From the NCBI RefSeq assembly GCF_040026395.1, contig NZ_CP157278.1, positions 4,650,001-4,714,000 on the forward strand: a stretch of 64,000 nt of DNA. Direction: 5' to 3'. Below, one piece after another: positions 32,996 to 40,481 of this stretch. The stretch comes from Pedobacter lusitanus (GTDB taxonomy: Bacteria > Bacteroidota > Bacteroidia > Sphingobacteriales > Sphingobacteriaceae). The stretch's first letter is position 1; each line of letters opens with the position of its first letter. A model generated the notes under the pieces. The model saw only the letters and a list, made by a program, of their open reading frames with translations, was not told the origin of the DNA and made no database searches. The position numbers and the translations under genes were made by a program.

Positions 32996-34638
32996 TGGCA
33001 AAAATAGAAGACACAATAGCTCTTTTGAATCCGCTCAGGTTTATAGACTTGAGCGATATTAACTTCGGCTTCGATGGTAATTTTGCCGTGAATCAAGTTT
33101 TGAATTTCCAGAATCCAAAATGCTATTTTCAACCGTGGCAGAGATCAGACACTTTGAAGTTACAGGGCCTATTTGAAAAATCACCGACTGATTTGATATT
33201 TACAGATCCGGTAACCGGTGCAATTGCAAATTCTGTATCATGGGCGTTAAAGGATACAACCATTATTGGCTATACTTTCAAAGTTTATGAATTGTCCTTT
33301 CCGTTCACAGGGTTGCCAGTGGGTCGTTATATAGCATCATTCTCTTACACTGATACGGATTTGACAGTTCATCCTTTAGTATCTGAAGGGATCGACATCA
33401 AGGACGTTCAGGAAAATACCATTCTGTTAAAGTATAAACATAGTGAGAATGATTTTAACGTAGTATTTAACACCAGTATTGAATTTGAATTTCGGGTGCA
33501 ATCTGCAATACAGAATTTCAATCCTAAAAACGTTCGGGTTGTTTATAACGATCAAAGAGTAAATGCGACTCAGCTATCAGCAACACCTTACCGGGTATTT
33601 AAATTTAAACTCGGGTATCAATACGGGGTTCCTGAATGGGTAGTTGATAAGATTAATCAGATTCAGTCAGTAGATCAGGTGTCATACAATAACATTCCTT
33701 ATCAGGTGGTATCTGGTGCAGAATATGAGTATGAAACAAACCCGGATAATAATTTCATGGGTGGATCAATTGACATACAGCCAATAGAAAACAATTTTAA
33801 AAGATATCAAACCGGCCCGGGAACTGGCCCCGAATTTATTCCTATGCAAAAAGTACTTAGATATTATGGGCAATCTGCTAATCTGGTAATAGCCGGAAAA
33901 TTCAACAATTTTTCAGATCTGGAAAAGATTTTGATTACAAAACGTACTCCTGCAACTTTTGTGCTTAAGGTTGGTACAACACTTGGCGGTGCAGAGATAG
34001 CCACTTTCACAGTAGACCAGACAGAAAACACATTTACTATTGAATGGCTATTCGGGGGCACAACCACGCTTTACATCTCTGGATTGGATGGTGCTGACAC
34101 AGATGTTTATGTAGTATATAAGCAACTGGATGAAGCTGCCGTGCCAATTGGGCCAGCTCCTGCGACTGGCGTATTTGGTGCAAAAGGAACATGCGCTATT
34201 TACCGAGAGGTTACACCTGGCGATTTGGCTGTACATTGGAACCTGGCAACGGGATTAGGTAACGCAAACACGCCTTATGCTGGCTGGGCGTGGAGAGATG
34301 GGCGAAACGGCACAGACGATATGAAAGGTATGGTGTCGATAGGGTTTGATTATAACAATATGCCGGTGGTGGGGACAGCGACAGGAGCGAAAACAATAAA
34401 TCTTACAAAAGCACAATTGCCAGCGGTTGGCGTTGGTATCTCGATAGGAAAGGCGGCTTCTGGTTCATGGCGAACAGGTTCAGGATCTGGTAAGCCGATC
34501 GTTAGAGTCGGAGGTGTTGGGGATGGAGAGTCTGAGCCGGAGCAAACAGGTACTTCACAAAATTTGGGAAATGGCGACCCGGTAGACATAACGCCAAGAT
34601 CATTAATAGAAATTCCGATTATCAAATTGATTGATTAA
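32995..34638 (+). CDS. Tail collar/fibre protein
   Basis: 547 aa. The N-terminal part is beta-rich (tail attachment). The C-terminal 130 residues (WAWRDGRNGTDDMKGMVSIGFDYNNMPVVGTATGAKTINLTKAQLPAVGVGISIG ... ITPRSLIEIPIIKLI) resemble phage tail-collar tips: a DGRNGT...-type repeat, then L-x-x-x-Q-L-P, then a Gly/Ser loop and a short closing strand with PRS. Such tips bind host surface structures. 1-nt overlap with the previous gene. Confidence 0.75.
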   Translation: MAKIEDTIALLNPLRFIDLSDINFGFDGNFAVNQVLNFQNPKCYFQPWQRSDTLKLQGLFEKSPTDLIFTDPVTGAIANSVSWALKDTTIIGYTFKVYELSFPFTGLPVGRYIASFSYTDTDLTVHPLVSEGIDIKDVQENTILLKYKHSENDFNVVFNTSIEFEFRVQSAIQNFNPKNVRVVYNDQRVNATQLSATPYRVFKFKLGYQYGVPEWVVDKINQIQSVDQVSYNNIPYQVVSGAEYEYETNPDNNFMGGSIDIQPIENNFKRYQTGPGTGPEFIPMQKVLRYYGQSANLVIAGKFNNFSDLEKILITKRTPATFVLKVGTTLGGAEIATFTVDQTENTFTIEWLFGGTTTLYISGLDGADTDVYVVYKQLDEAAVPIGPAPATGVFGAKGTCAIYREVTPGDLAVHWNLATGLGNANTPYAGWAWRDGRNGTDDMKGMVSIGFDYNNMPVVGTATGAKTINLTKAQLPAVGVGISIGKAASGSWRTGSGSGKPIVRVGGVGDGESEPEQTGTSQNLGNGDPVDITPRSLIEIPIIKLID

Positions 34639-34666
34639 GGTCTATAAATATTTTTTTACCTATATT

Positions 34667-34692
34667 TATAACACATTGTTATAAATGTTATA
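34667..34692 (+). promoter_or_regulatory. Three-heptamer operator, copy 4
   Basis: TATAACA-CAT-TGTTATA-AA-TGTTATA, 8 nt before the ATG at 34701. Same CAT spacer and AA linker as copy 2, and no TAnnTTTG follows. Separates collar gene from the fibre/lysis genes. Confidence 0.7.
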
Positions 34693-34700
34693 ATTTAAGA

Positions 34701-35273
34701 ATGGGAAAGCACGATATTAGGACAGCTCAGACTCAGGCGAATGAATTGATAAACATCATTCTTAATGATCCTGTAATGATTTCTTCATTAGCCAGGTATA
34801 AAGAAAGGCATGAGTTTTCAAATCCAAGAGATATTCCGGATTTAGAAAAAGTAATGTCTCTGGTTGCTGCAGCTACAGCTGTGATACCTGAATGGTCTGT
34901 AAGTACGCCTACAGATGAGCAGGGATTGGTTTTACATACAGATGAAAGTGTTAAATACATTTTTCAATCTTTGGCAGATGGCAACGTATCAGAGCCGACT
35001 TTATCAAACAATACATGGAAGGTAATAGGGTATTCTAAAAAAGACGAGGTAATTTCTTATACAGGCGCAACAGGATCTTATACAATAGACTTTACTTTAA
35101 ATAACCGTCAAGCCTTATTTGGCCTTTATCCTCACATAGAAGTATGGTCTATTTCAGGATCAACAAATACACTGATACCGGGAGTAAGTCAGACTCAAAC
35201 AATTTCGGGGAGTAAGATCACAAGCATATCACTTGACGGTGTTTTCGGTGATGGATACATATTAATATACTAA
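34701..35273 (+). CDS. Hypothetical tail fibre-associated protein
   Basis: 190 aa. Helical first 70 residues, then a beta-rich part (TGATGSYTIDFTLNNRQALFGLYPHIEVWSI ... GVFGDGYILIY) of the type found at phage fibre tips. It precedes the long fibre gene by 2 nt. An attachment or chaperone function is likely. Confidence 0.6.
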   Translation: MGKHDIRTAQTQANELINIILNDPVMISSLARYKERHEFSNPRDIPDLEKVMSLVAAATAVIPEWSVSTPTDEQGLVLHTDESVKYIFQSLADGNVSEPTLSNNTWKVIGYSKKDEVISYTGATGSYTIDFTLNNRQALFGLYPHIEVWSISGSTNTLIPGVSQTQTISGSKITSISLDGVFGDGYILIY

Positions 35274-35275
35274 TC

Positions 35276-37351
35276 ATGAAAAGATACATTTTAACATTAT
35301 TAATAACCTTAATTGGTATTACGGCATTCGCTCAGGAGACTCCTCCGTCACCAGGGCCTAATTTTAAATTACTTACAACAAATCAGTGGTACTGGCAGCT
35401 TCCCGATTCGATACCATGGCAGTATAAAGGTGTAGATTTAGGCTGGTCACGTATTGCCCGGTTTAAGGATTTGAAAGCCAAACTTGATAAAACAGGCGGG
35501 ACATTAACAGGTGATGTGACATCTAATTCGGCTATTACCGCTAGTACACTTGCAACAACAAACAATCTACGGTTATTAGGCGGAGTATTTGAACGAAGAT
35601 TTGACGTCTCGGGAATAACCTTTTTTAACAATGGAGTAAGTCAATACACTACTGCGTGGCCGGGTAATGCAGGACAGATAGCAACTGTAAATGATGTAAT
35701 TGCAGGTACATTGCCGTATCAACTGAAAAGTGAGAAAGGACAAAATAATGGTTATGCTGGATTAGATGCAGGTGGTAAAGTGCCATTATCTCAAATAAAT
35801 GCCTCTTTAATTGGCGCGGTTAATTACCAAGGAACATATGATGCGGGGACTAATACGCCAGCACTACCCGCAGCCGCATCTGGCAATAAAGGATGGTATT
35901 ATGTTGTATCTGCCCCGGGCACTCAAGTTGGGTTAACGTTATCTATCAATGACTGGGTTATATCAAATGGGTCTACATGGGGCAAGGTTGACAACAACAA
36001 TATAGTTTCATCTGTAGCAGGAAAAATAGGGATAGTTACTTTAAATAAAGGCGACGTAGGACTCGGAAATGTAGATAATACATCTGATTTAAATAAGCCT
36101 CTATCAACAGCCACAATATCAGCGTTAGCAAACAAAGCTGACGATAACCTAGTAATGCATTTGGCTGGCACAGAAACTGCTACTGGTAATAAATTATTCA
36201 GTGGCATAAATAGATTTTCACAAGGCACAGCATTTGGGACTATTAATGACAACTTATTGATATCTGCAACTCAAATACAAAAAAATGTGGCTGGTATAGG
36301 TTACCCGATAGCAATACCCACACCCACGGCTGCAACATCATTTGTATTAGCTGAGAATATTGCCACAGGTCAAACAATTGGAGCTAATACAACGGGTAAT
36401 GCTGCAAGTACTACACTATGGGGAGGGGATCAGGCTGACTTTACTTCATTCGGAACAAACCCTGCAACAATATTGGCAGAAGACATTACGGCAGGTAAAG
36501 TTAAGCCGATACAAGCCTCAACACTTAGAACATTCTTAGGTATCCCATCAGGGGGCGAAACGCTTCAAAGTGTCACGGCTAGGGGGAATACGACTGATCA
36601 GAAAATTAATATAAGTTCAAATACAAACTTCGGCGTGAATGGTTGGCAAGATGCACAGTTATTATTAAAAACAATAACGACACCGAATAAGCAATTAGCA
36701 TTGGGTTATAGCCTTAATGGGGATTTTGGGTATTTACAGGCTGGAACTTTCGGGAGCACATATAGTAGTTTACTGTTAAACCCAAATGGCGGCAACGTAG
36801 GCGTAACTACATTAACCCCCTTGACAAGGCTTCACGTGTCTAATATTGTGGGGACTGGCGAAAACCTTCCCACGTTGGGTACTTTCGGTGGTTCTTTTGC
36901 GGTATCAAATAATAGCACCAATTACGGTATTAATATGGGCGCTACAGGTAGCGGTGAATCATGGATTCAGGTGCACAGATCTGACGGCACAGCCACGGCA
37001 TACAATTTAAACTTACAACCTTCTGGCGGGACTGTTACAGTGCCAACTCCAACATTAACCAATTCAGCAGTAACCAAAGCTTATGTAGATGCTAAAGTTT
37101 TGACTGCTTCGGCAACGTTAGATTTTCCGTCTACTGGGCCGGGAACCTCTTCAAGTTTACAAGTCACAGTTACAGGGGCCGTAGCAGGTGATCCCGTAAT
37201 AATAGGGGGAAGTACATCTGGATCGGGCTTCTTGGTAACAGGTCGTGTAGTTGGTCCTAATACCGTATCAGTTGAATGTTCAAATTATAGCTCTACAAAT
37301 ACTGTAGATCTTAGCTCATCGGTATTTAAGATAAAGATTTTCAAAGATTAA
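35276..37351 (+). CDS. Tail fibre-like protein with Sec signal peptide
   Basis: 691 aa. KLDKTGGTLTGDVTSN and GDVGLGNVDNTSDLNKPLSTATISAL are standard phage fibre repeats; the rest is beta-helix-like, Gly/Thr/Asn-rich. Unusually, it begins with MKRYILTLLITLIGITAFAQ, a clear Sec signal peptide with an AFAQ cleavage site, whereas phage fibres are assembled in the cytoplasm. It may be exported to the envelope, or the leader may have been captured from a host gene. Followed 5 nt later by the holin gene. Confidence 0.78.
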   Translation: MKRYILTLLITLIGITAFAQETPPSPGPNFKLLTTNQWYWQLPDSIPWQYKGVDLGWSRIARFKDLKAKLDKTGGTLTGDVTSNSAITASTLATTNNLRLLGGVFERRFDVSGITFFNNGVSQYTTAWPGNAGQIATVNDVIAGTLPYQLKSEKGQNNGYAGLDAGGKVPLSQINASLIGAVNYQGTYDAGTNTPALPAAASGNKGWYYVVSAPGTQVGLTLSINDWVISNGSTWGKVDNNNIVSSVAGKIGIVTLNKGDVGLGNVDNTSDLNKPLSTATISALANKADDNLVMHLAGTETATGNKLFSGINRFSQGTAFGTINDNLLISATQIQKNVAGIGYPIAIPTPTAATSFVLAENIATGQTIGANTTGNAASTTLWGGDQADFTSFGTNPATILAEDITAGKVKPIQASTLRTFLGIPSGGETLQSVTARGNTTDQKINISSNTNFGVNGWQDAQLLLKTITTPNKQLALGYSLNGDFGYLQAGTFGSTYSSLLLNPNGGNVGVTTLTPLTRLHVSNIVGTGENLPTLGTFGGSFAVSNNSTNYGINMGATGSGESWIQVHRSDGTATAYNLNLQPSGGTVTVPTPTLTNSAVTKAYVDAKVLTASATLDFPSTGPGTSSSLQVTVTGAVAGDPVIIGGSTSGSGFLVTGRVVGPNTVSVECSNYSSTNTVDLSSSVFKIKIFKD

Positions 37352-37356
37352 AGAAT

Positions 37357-37563
37357 ATGGAACATAAATCACCAGCGAACATAACCGCAACAATATCAAT
37401 GATTACCGCAGCAATATCAATAATAATGGACAATATACAAGCTTATGTTTCGCTTACTGCAGCAGCGGTAGCCGTGCTTTCTGGCATAATGGCTATCAGG
37501 CACTATTACTATTCAACAAAAAAAATAAACGAAGAAAGGAGGCGATTAAATGGGAATGGATAA
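37357..37563 (+). CDS. Holin-like membrane protein
   Basis: 68 aa with two hydrophobic segments (residues about 9-25 and 30-48: AYVSLTAAAVAVLSGIMAI) and a basic C-terminal tail KKINEERRRLNGNG. This is the pattern of small holins that open the inner membrane, and it directly precedes and overlaps (14 nt) the endolysin gene. Confidence 0.72.
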   Translation: MEHKSPANITATISMITAAISIIMDNIQAYVSLTAAAVAVLSGIMAIRHYYYSTKKINEERRRLNGNG

Positions 37564-38008
37564 AATCAGTGACTTAGCAATTAAATACGCTTTATCTCAG
37601 GTAGGGGTAAGGGAAGCAACAGGGAAAAATGACGGCCCGGCAGTTGAAAGCTACTTGTCTTCCGTTGGATTAGGAAAGGGTTATTCGTGGTGCATGGCTT
37701 TTGTTTACTGGTGTTTTAACAAGTCGGCCAAGGATCTTTCTTTAAAGAATCCTCTTTATAAAACTGGTGGGGTACTTAAAGAGTGGGAGGCATCAACAGG
37801 ACGTAAATCTAAAGTCCCGACGGTTGGTTCGGTTATGATTTTAGATTATGGCAAAGGACTGGGACATACTGGAATAGTTTATGGTATAGATGGACTTTAC
37901 GTACTAACTATCGAAGGAAATACAAATGATAATGGTAGCCGGGAGGGAATAGGAGTGTTTAAAAAGAAACGTTTAATCAGCTCGGCAAAGGGCTTTATAG
38001 AATTTTAA
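37550..38008 (+). CDS. Endolysin, CHAP/NlpC-type (TIGR02594-like)
   Basis: 152 aa without signal peptide. Cys in YSWCMAFVYWCF and His in GLGHTGIVYG, followed by EGNTND, are the catalytic triad residues of TIGR02594/CHAP amidases/endopeptidases. It cleaves host peptidoglycan at the end of the lytic cycle after holin opens the membrane. Start VREATGKNDGPAVESYLSSVGL is typical. Confidence 0.88.
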   Translation: MGMDKISDLAIKYALSQVGVREATGKNDGPAVESYLSSVGLGKGYSWCMAFVYWCFNKSAKDLSLKNPLYKTGGVLKEWEASTGRKSKVPTVGSVMILDYGKGLGHTGIVYGIDGLYVLTIEGNTNDNGSREGIGVFKKKRLISSAKGFIEF

Positions 38009-38010
38009 TT

Positions 38011-38247
38011 ATGATAAAGTGGAACCCTGATAATTTCAAGGGAATTTTAGCAACTGTAGTAGTTTTCTCGTCTTTCCTTTATTTTTTCATAATCACTTTG
38101 TGTGAAAGGCAGGCTGATCCGCAGGTTATAATTGCGATTGTGGCGGCTATGTCTAATACTCTACAATATTATTTTGGGTCTTCGCAAGGGGCAAATAAAA
38201 AAGATCAGATCATCAGTGATTCATTAGCAAACAAAGAGACAACTTAA
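38011..38247 (+). CDS. Second holin-like membrane protein
   Basis: 78 aa with two hydrophobic segments (GILATVVVFSSFLYFFIITL and VIIAIVAAMSNTLQYYFG) and a polar end SQGANKKDQIISDSLANKE. This C-terminal motif is common in phage holins and antiholins. The two holin-like proteins around the endolysin may be a holin/antiholin pair. Confidence 0.68.
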   Translation: MIKWNPDNFKGILATVVVFSSFLYFFIITLCERQADPQVIIAIVAAMSNTLQYYFGSSQGANKKDQIISDSLANKETT

Positions 38248-38260
38248 ACACAATATCAAA

Positions 38261-38686
38261 ATGGCAAAAGAAAAAACATTCATCGGAAAAATACTGGCTG
38301 CAGTGTTCAGCGTATTCAAAGAAAATTACAAAGATTTTCTGGTTAAGTTATGGAATAAGATTCCTACTGAGATCAAACCTCAACTAATTGACATTGTTCA
38401 AATTATCGAAAGGATTAAGTCATATGTTGACAGTCCGGCAGTTGACCTGATTACTTTTGCTATTCCAGGTGATAAAGATGATAAGGCAGTGGCGTGGTTG
38501 AGATTGAAGCTTAACGATTTGATTAATGAATTAAAACTTCATGATGTAAAGCCCGGAGAGTATAAAAAAACTGATCTTCAACCATTGGCAACGAGGTTAA
38601 CTCAGGAGGTTACGGGTATGAGTTATGGGCAGTCAGCTATCACAATAGAGAACGCGTATCAGAATACTATTAAAGCAAATGTATAG
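38261..38686 (+). CDS. Hypothetical late prophage protein
   Basis: 141 aa, soluble, helical (FIGKILAAVFSVFKENYKDFLVKLWNKIPTEIKPQLIDIVQIIERIKSYVD). Last rightward gene of the prophage, 13 nt after the holin-like gene. May belong to the lysis module; no family known. Confidence 0.6.
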   Translation: MAKEKTFIGKILAAVFSVFKENYKDFLVKLWNKIPTEIKPQLIDIVQIIERIKSYVDSPAVDLITFAIPGDKDDKAVAWLRLKLNDLINELKLHDVKPGEYKKTDLQPLATRLTQEVTGMSYGQSAITIENAYQNTIKANV

Positions 38687-38718
38687 TTATATATTCTATT
38701 GTTGTTTTTTGAATTTAT

Positions 38719-39141
38719 TTACGCCGCCTTGTCTTTTTGGCATGGGACCCCTTGTTTATGAAAGAAACTTTTCAATTCATTTAAGAGGGTAAGGCAATGA
38801 CCAAAGTTACCCCTTTGGATTTCATTTTCTACATCAGGCTCTAAGAAGACTTCATACCTTGCGTTTTCGGAATATCTTTGTAGTCTGATGTAATTTTTCC
38901 AAACAAATGGTGCAATACTCGTTAATGGCTTAGAGGTCCTTTTAGGGTCAAAATTATTTGCTATGTCTTGGTGGGTTCTACCTGGATCAACACCCCTTAA
39001 TTCACAAAAAGCTCTAAATAAGTGTAACGCAGTATAGAACGATGCGGTCACTTTCCAATCAAAAAATGAATCTGGGTGGTTTTTTATGCATTCATTAATA
39101 AAATTCTCATTATGTAATGCTTGATTAACATGCGCCTGCAT
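38719..39141 (-). CDS. HEPN-like protein at prophage right end
   Basis: 140 aa, helical. SFFDWKVTASFYTALHLFRAFCELRGVDPGRTHQDIANNF followed by YIRLQRYSENARYEVF is the layout of small HEPN-type proteins (D-W-x-V-x-x-x-F-Y-x-A-L-H start, ARYE end). Many HEPN proteins are RNases in toxin-antitoxin or abortive infection systems; here the R-x4-6-H motif is not clean (GRTHQD). Its ATG overlaps the stop of the restored frame upstream (TAATG), so the two are co-translated. Confidence 0.68.
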   Translation of the reverse strand: MQAHVNQALHNENFINECIKNHPDSFFDWKVTASFYTALHLFRAFCELRGVDPGRTHQDIANNFDPKRTSKPLTSIAPFVWKNYIRLQRYSENARYEVFLEPDVENEIQRGNFGHCLTLLNELKSFFHKQGVPCQKDKAA

Positions 39142-39609
39142 TAACTAAAATTAAGTTCAACTTCAAGATTAGCTTGATCCATAACTCGTTCAGGCAAAAA
39201 TTTGATAACTACATTTATGTTTTCTTGTATTCCAAGTTCTTCATAAAGATCAAGAATATTAAAAAAAAACTTCTCTATTATCTATTGTGTCATTCTTTAA
39301 TACTACATAGTAGATAAGTTGGTTTTCTTGTTCAACTAAGAATGCTTTAATAATAAGATCCTTTTTTGACAATAAGAACCAATTGGTAAGGTCGCCTACT
39401 ATTTGCTTAACATTTCTTTTAGAAGATCTGTGATTGTCAAGCATACCAAGTAAAGGGTTCGTGAAAAAACCTTCAATTGAGGCAGCAAGTTTAGTATTTA
39501 CACCAACATGATGCATTTCAGCTGAATGTTGAACCTCATGGCTTAATCGAGCAAGCACATCCATAACACTCTTAGAAAGATTGTCTTTATGTTCTAATGA
39601 TTCTATCAT
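39141..39609 (-). pseudogene. Partner of the HEPN-like gene, frameshifted at an A9 run
   Basis: The frame from 39609 gives 116 aa (ending DNREVFF) and stops at 39259, just past a run of nine A's (39261-39269). With one base fewer in the run the frame continues NILDLYEELGIQENINVVIKFLPERV and ends at 39141, in a TAATG overlap with the HEPN gene. The coherent downstream sequence shows that the intact protein had about 155 aa. Either real decay, phase variation or a sequencing slip. Function unknown; the pair may be an anti-phage or toxin-antitoxin unit. Confidence 0.65.
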
Positions 39610-40011
39610 AGTGGTAGAGCGTATTTCTCAAATAAAAAATGGGAGCGCAAAAGTATTAAAAATTATTTATATAAATACAATTTAATAAAAAAATTATACC
39701 ATAAGATATAATGTCAATTTTACTCCCCCACTTATAATTCTTTCTTTTAATAAATATATACTAAAGAATTTAAATTCCAATTATTTATAATCATTATTTA
39801 CAAAATTTATATAAATACTGATATAACAAATTTAATCATCATCAGTCAATCTGTCTAGGGCCGTATGTCCCATAATCAATTAGTGATATAATACAAACAT
39901 ATAAAATATATTATTGTTTCAATATTAAATTGAGATCGAATCCCAGGCATTGCCGGTATATAAACAATCATTGTAATTCATTATCTTTGATCACCAGATA
40001 CTGTTGCGAAG

Positions 40012-40036
40012 CCCTTGCAGAAATGTGAGGGTTTTT
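40012..40036 (+). terminator. Terminator-like hairpin
   Basis: CCCTTGCA (40012-40019) and TGTGAGGG (40024-40031) pair with two G-U pairs around a GAAA loop, followed by TTTTT. No gene ends just before it, so it could close a small RNA or a broken gene. Confidence 0.65.
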
Positions 40037-40054
40037 GAGTTTAAGCTGATACTT

Positions 40055-40076
40055 GGTAAGTAAAAGGTAAGTAAAA
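40055..40076. repeat. Tandem 11-bp repeat GGTAAGTAAAA x2
   Basis: Two perfect copies back to back in the gene-free boundary region. Short direct repeats like this are often arm-type integrase sites, which would fit a phage end; nothing else supports it. Confidence 0.55.
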
Positions 40077-40140
40077 TTGCAAAATATGTGTTTAAATATG
40101 TTTTAATGCTATAAGTTGTAGCCCCTACAAGTGCACTGAA

Positions 40141-40167
40141 AGCCTTAGAGAAATCTAGGGCTTTTTT
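40141..40167 (+). terminator. Terminator hairpin
   Basis: AGCCTTAGA (40141-40149) and TCTAGGGCT (40154-40162) with one G-U pair, GAAA loop and six T's. Its stem design copies the hairpin at 40012. A second, smaller stem AAGACATT/AATGTCTT with TTTTT follows at 40174-40195. Confidence 0.75.
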
Positions 40168-40481
40168 GTTTTTAAGACATTTCTAATGTCTTTTTGTGAT
40201 CATATCAGTAATATACTAATATTAAAAACACCTTATCCTCCCGGAAATGGGTGTTTAAGCAATTTGTATCAGGACATTATAGTGTATTTTCTCCACTTGA
40301 TTTTTTTATTTCTATATTTTTAGTTTAATATGCTTGCTGTGTTATAATTAACTCTATATTCATTAAATATTTACAGTATAAAAGTACTTTTACTTCATCC
40401 GGGGTTTATATAGTTTTCTTTTTATCTGAGTGAATATTAACAACGCTATTTCTATCAGTACTATTTTAACAGAATCAATTT

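Larger units (their letters stand above)
39610..40481. other. Gene-free, AT-rich boundary region
   Basis: 872 bp without a credible gene, AT-rich to about 39930. A tRNA-3'-end-like stretch (39933-39955: GATCGAATCCCAGGC then ATTGCCGG) is present, but no full tRNA could be folded. Two terminator-like stems share the AGCC-stem-GAAA-stem design. It probably contains the right attachment site, since prophage genes end at 38.7-39.6 kb and host RHS genes start at 40.5 kb. The left end is outside the window, so the att core cannot be matched. Confidence 0.5.

Noticed and set aside
39933..39955. tRNA gene or fragment
   Set aside because: Only a T-arm-like stretch; no anticodon arm or acceptor pairing upstream could be found. 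Kept only as a hint for the att site.
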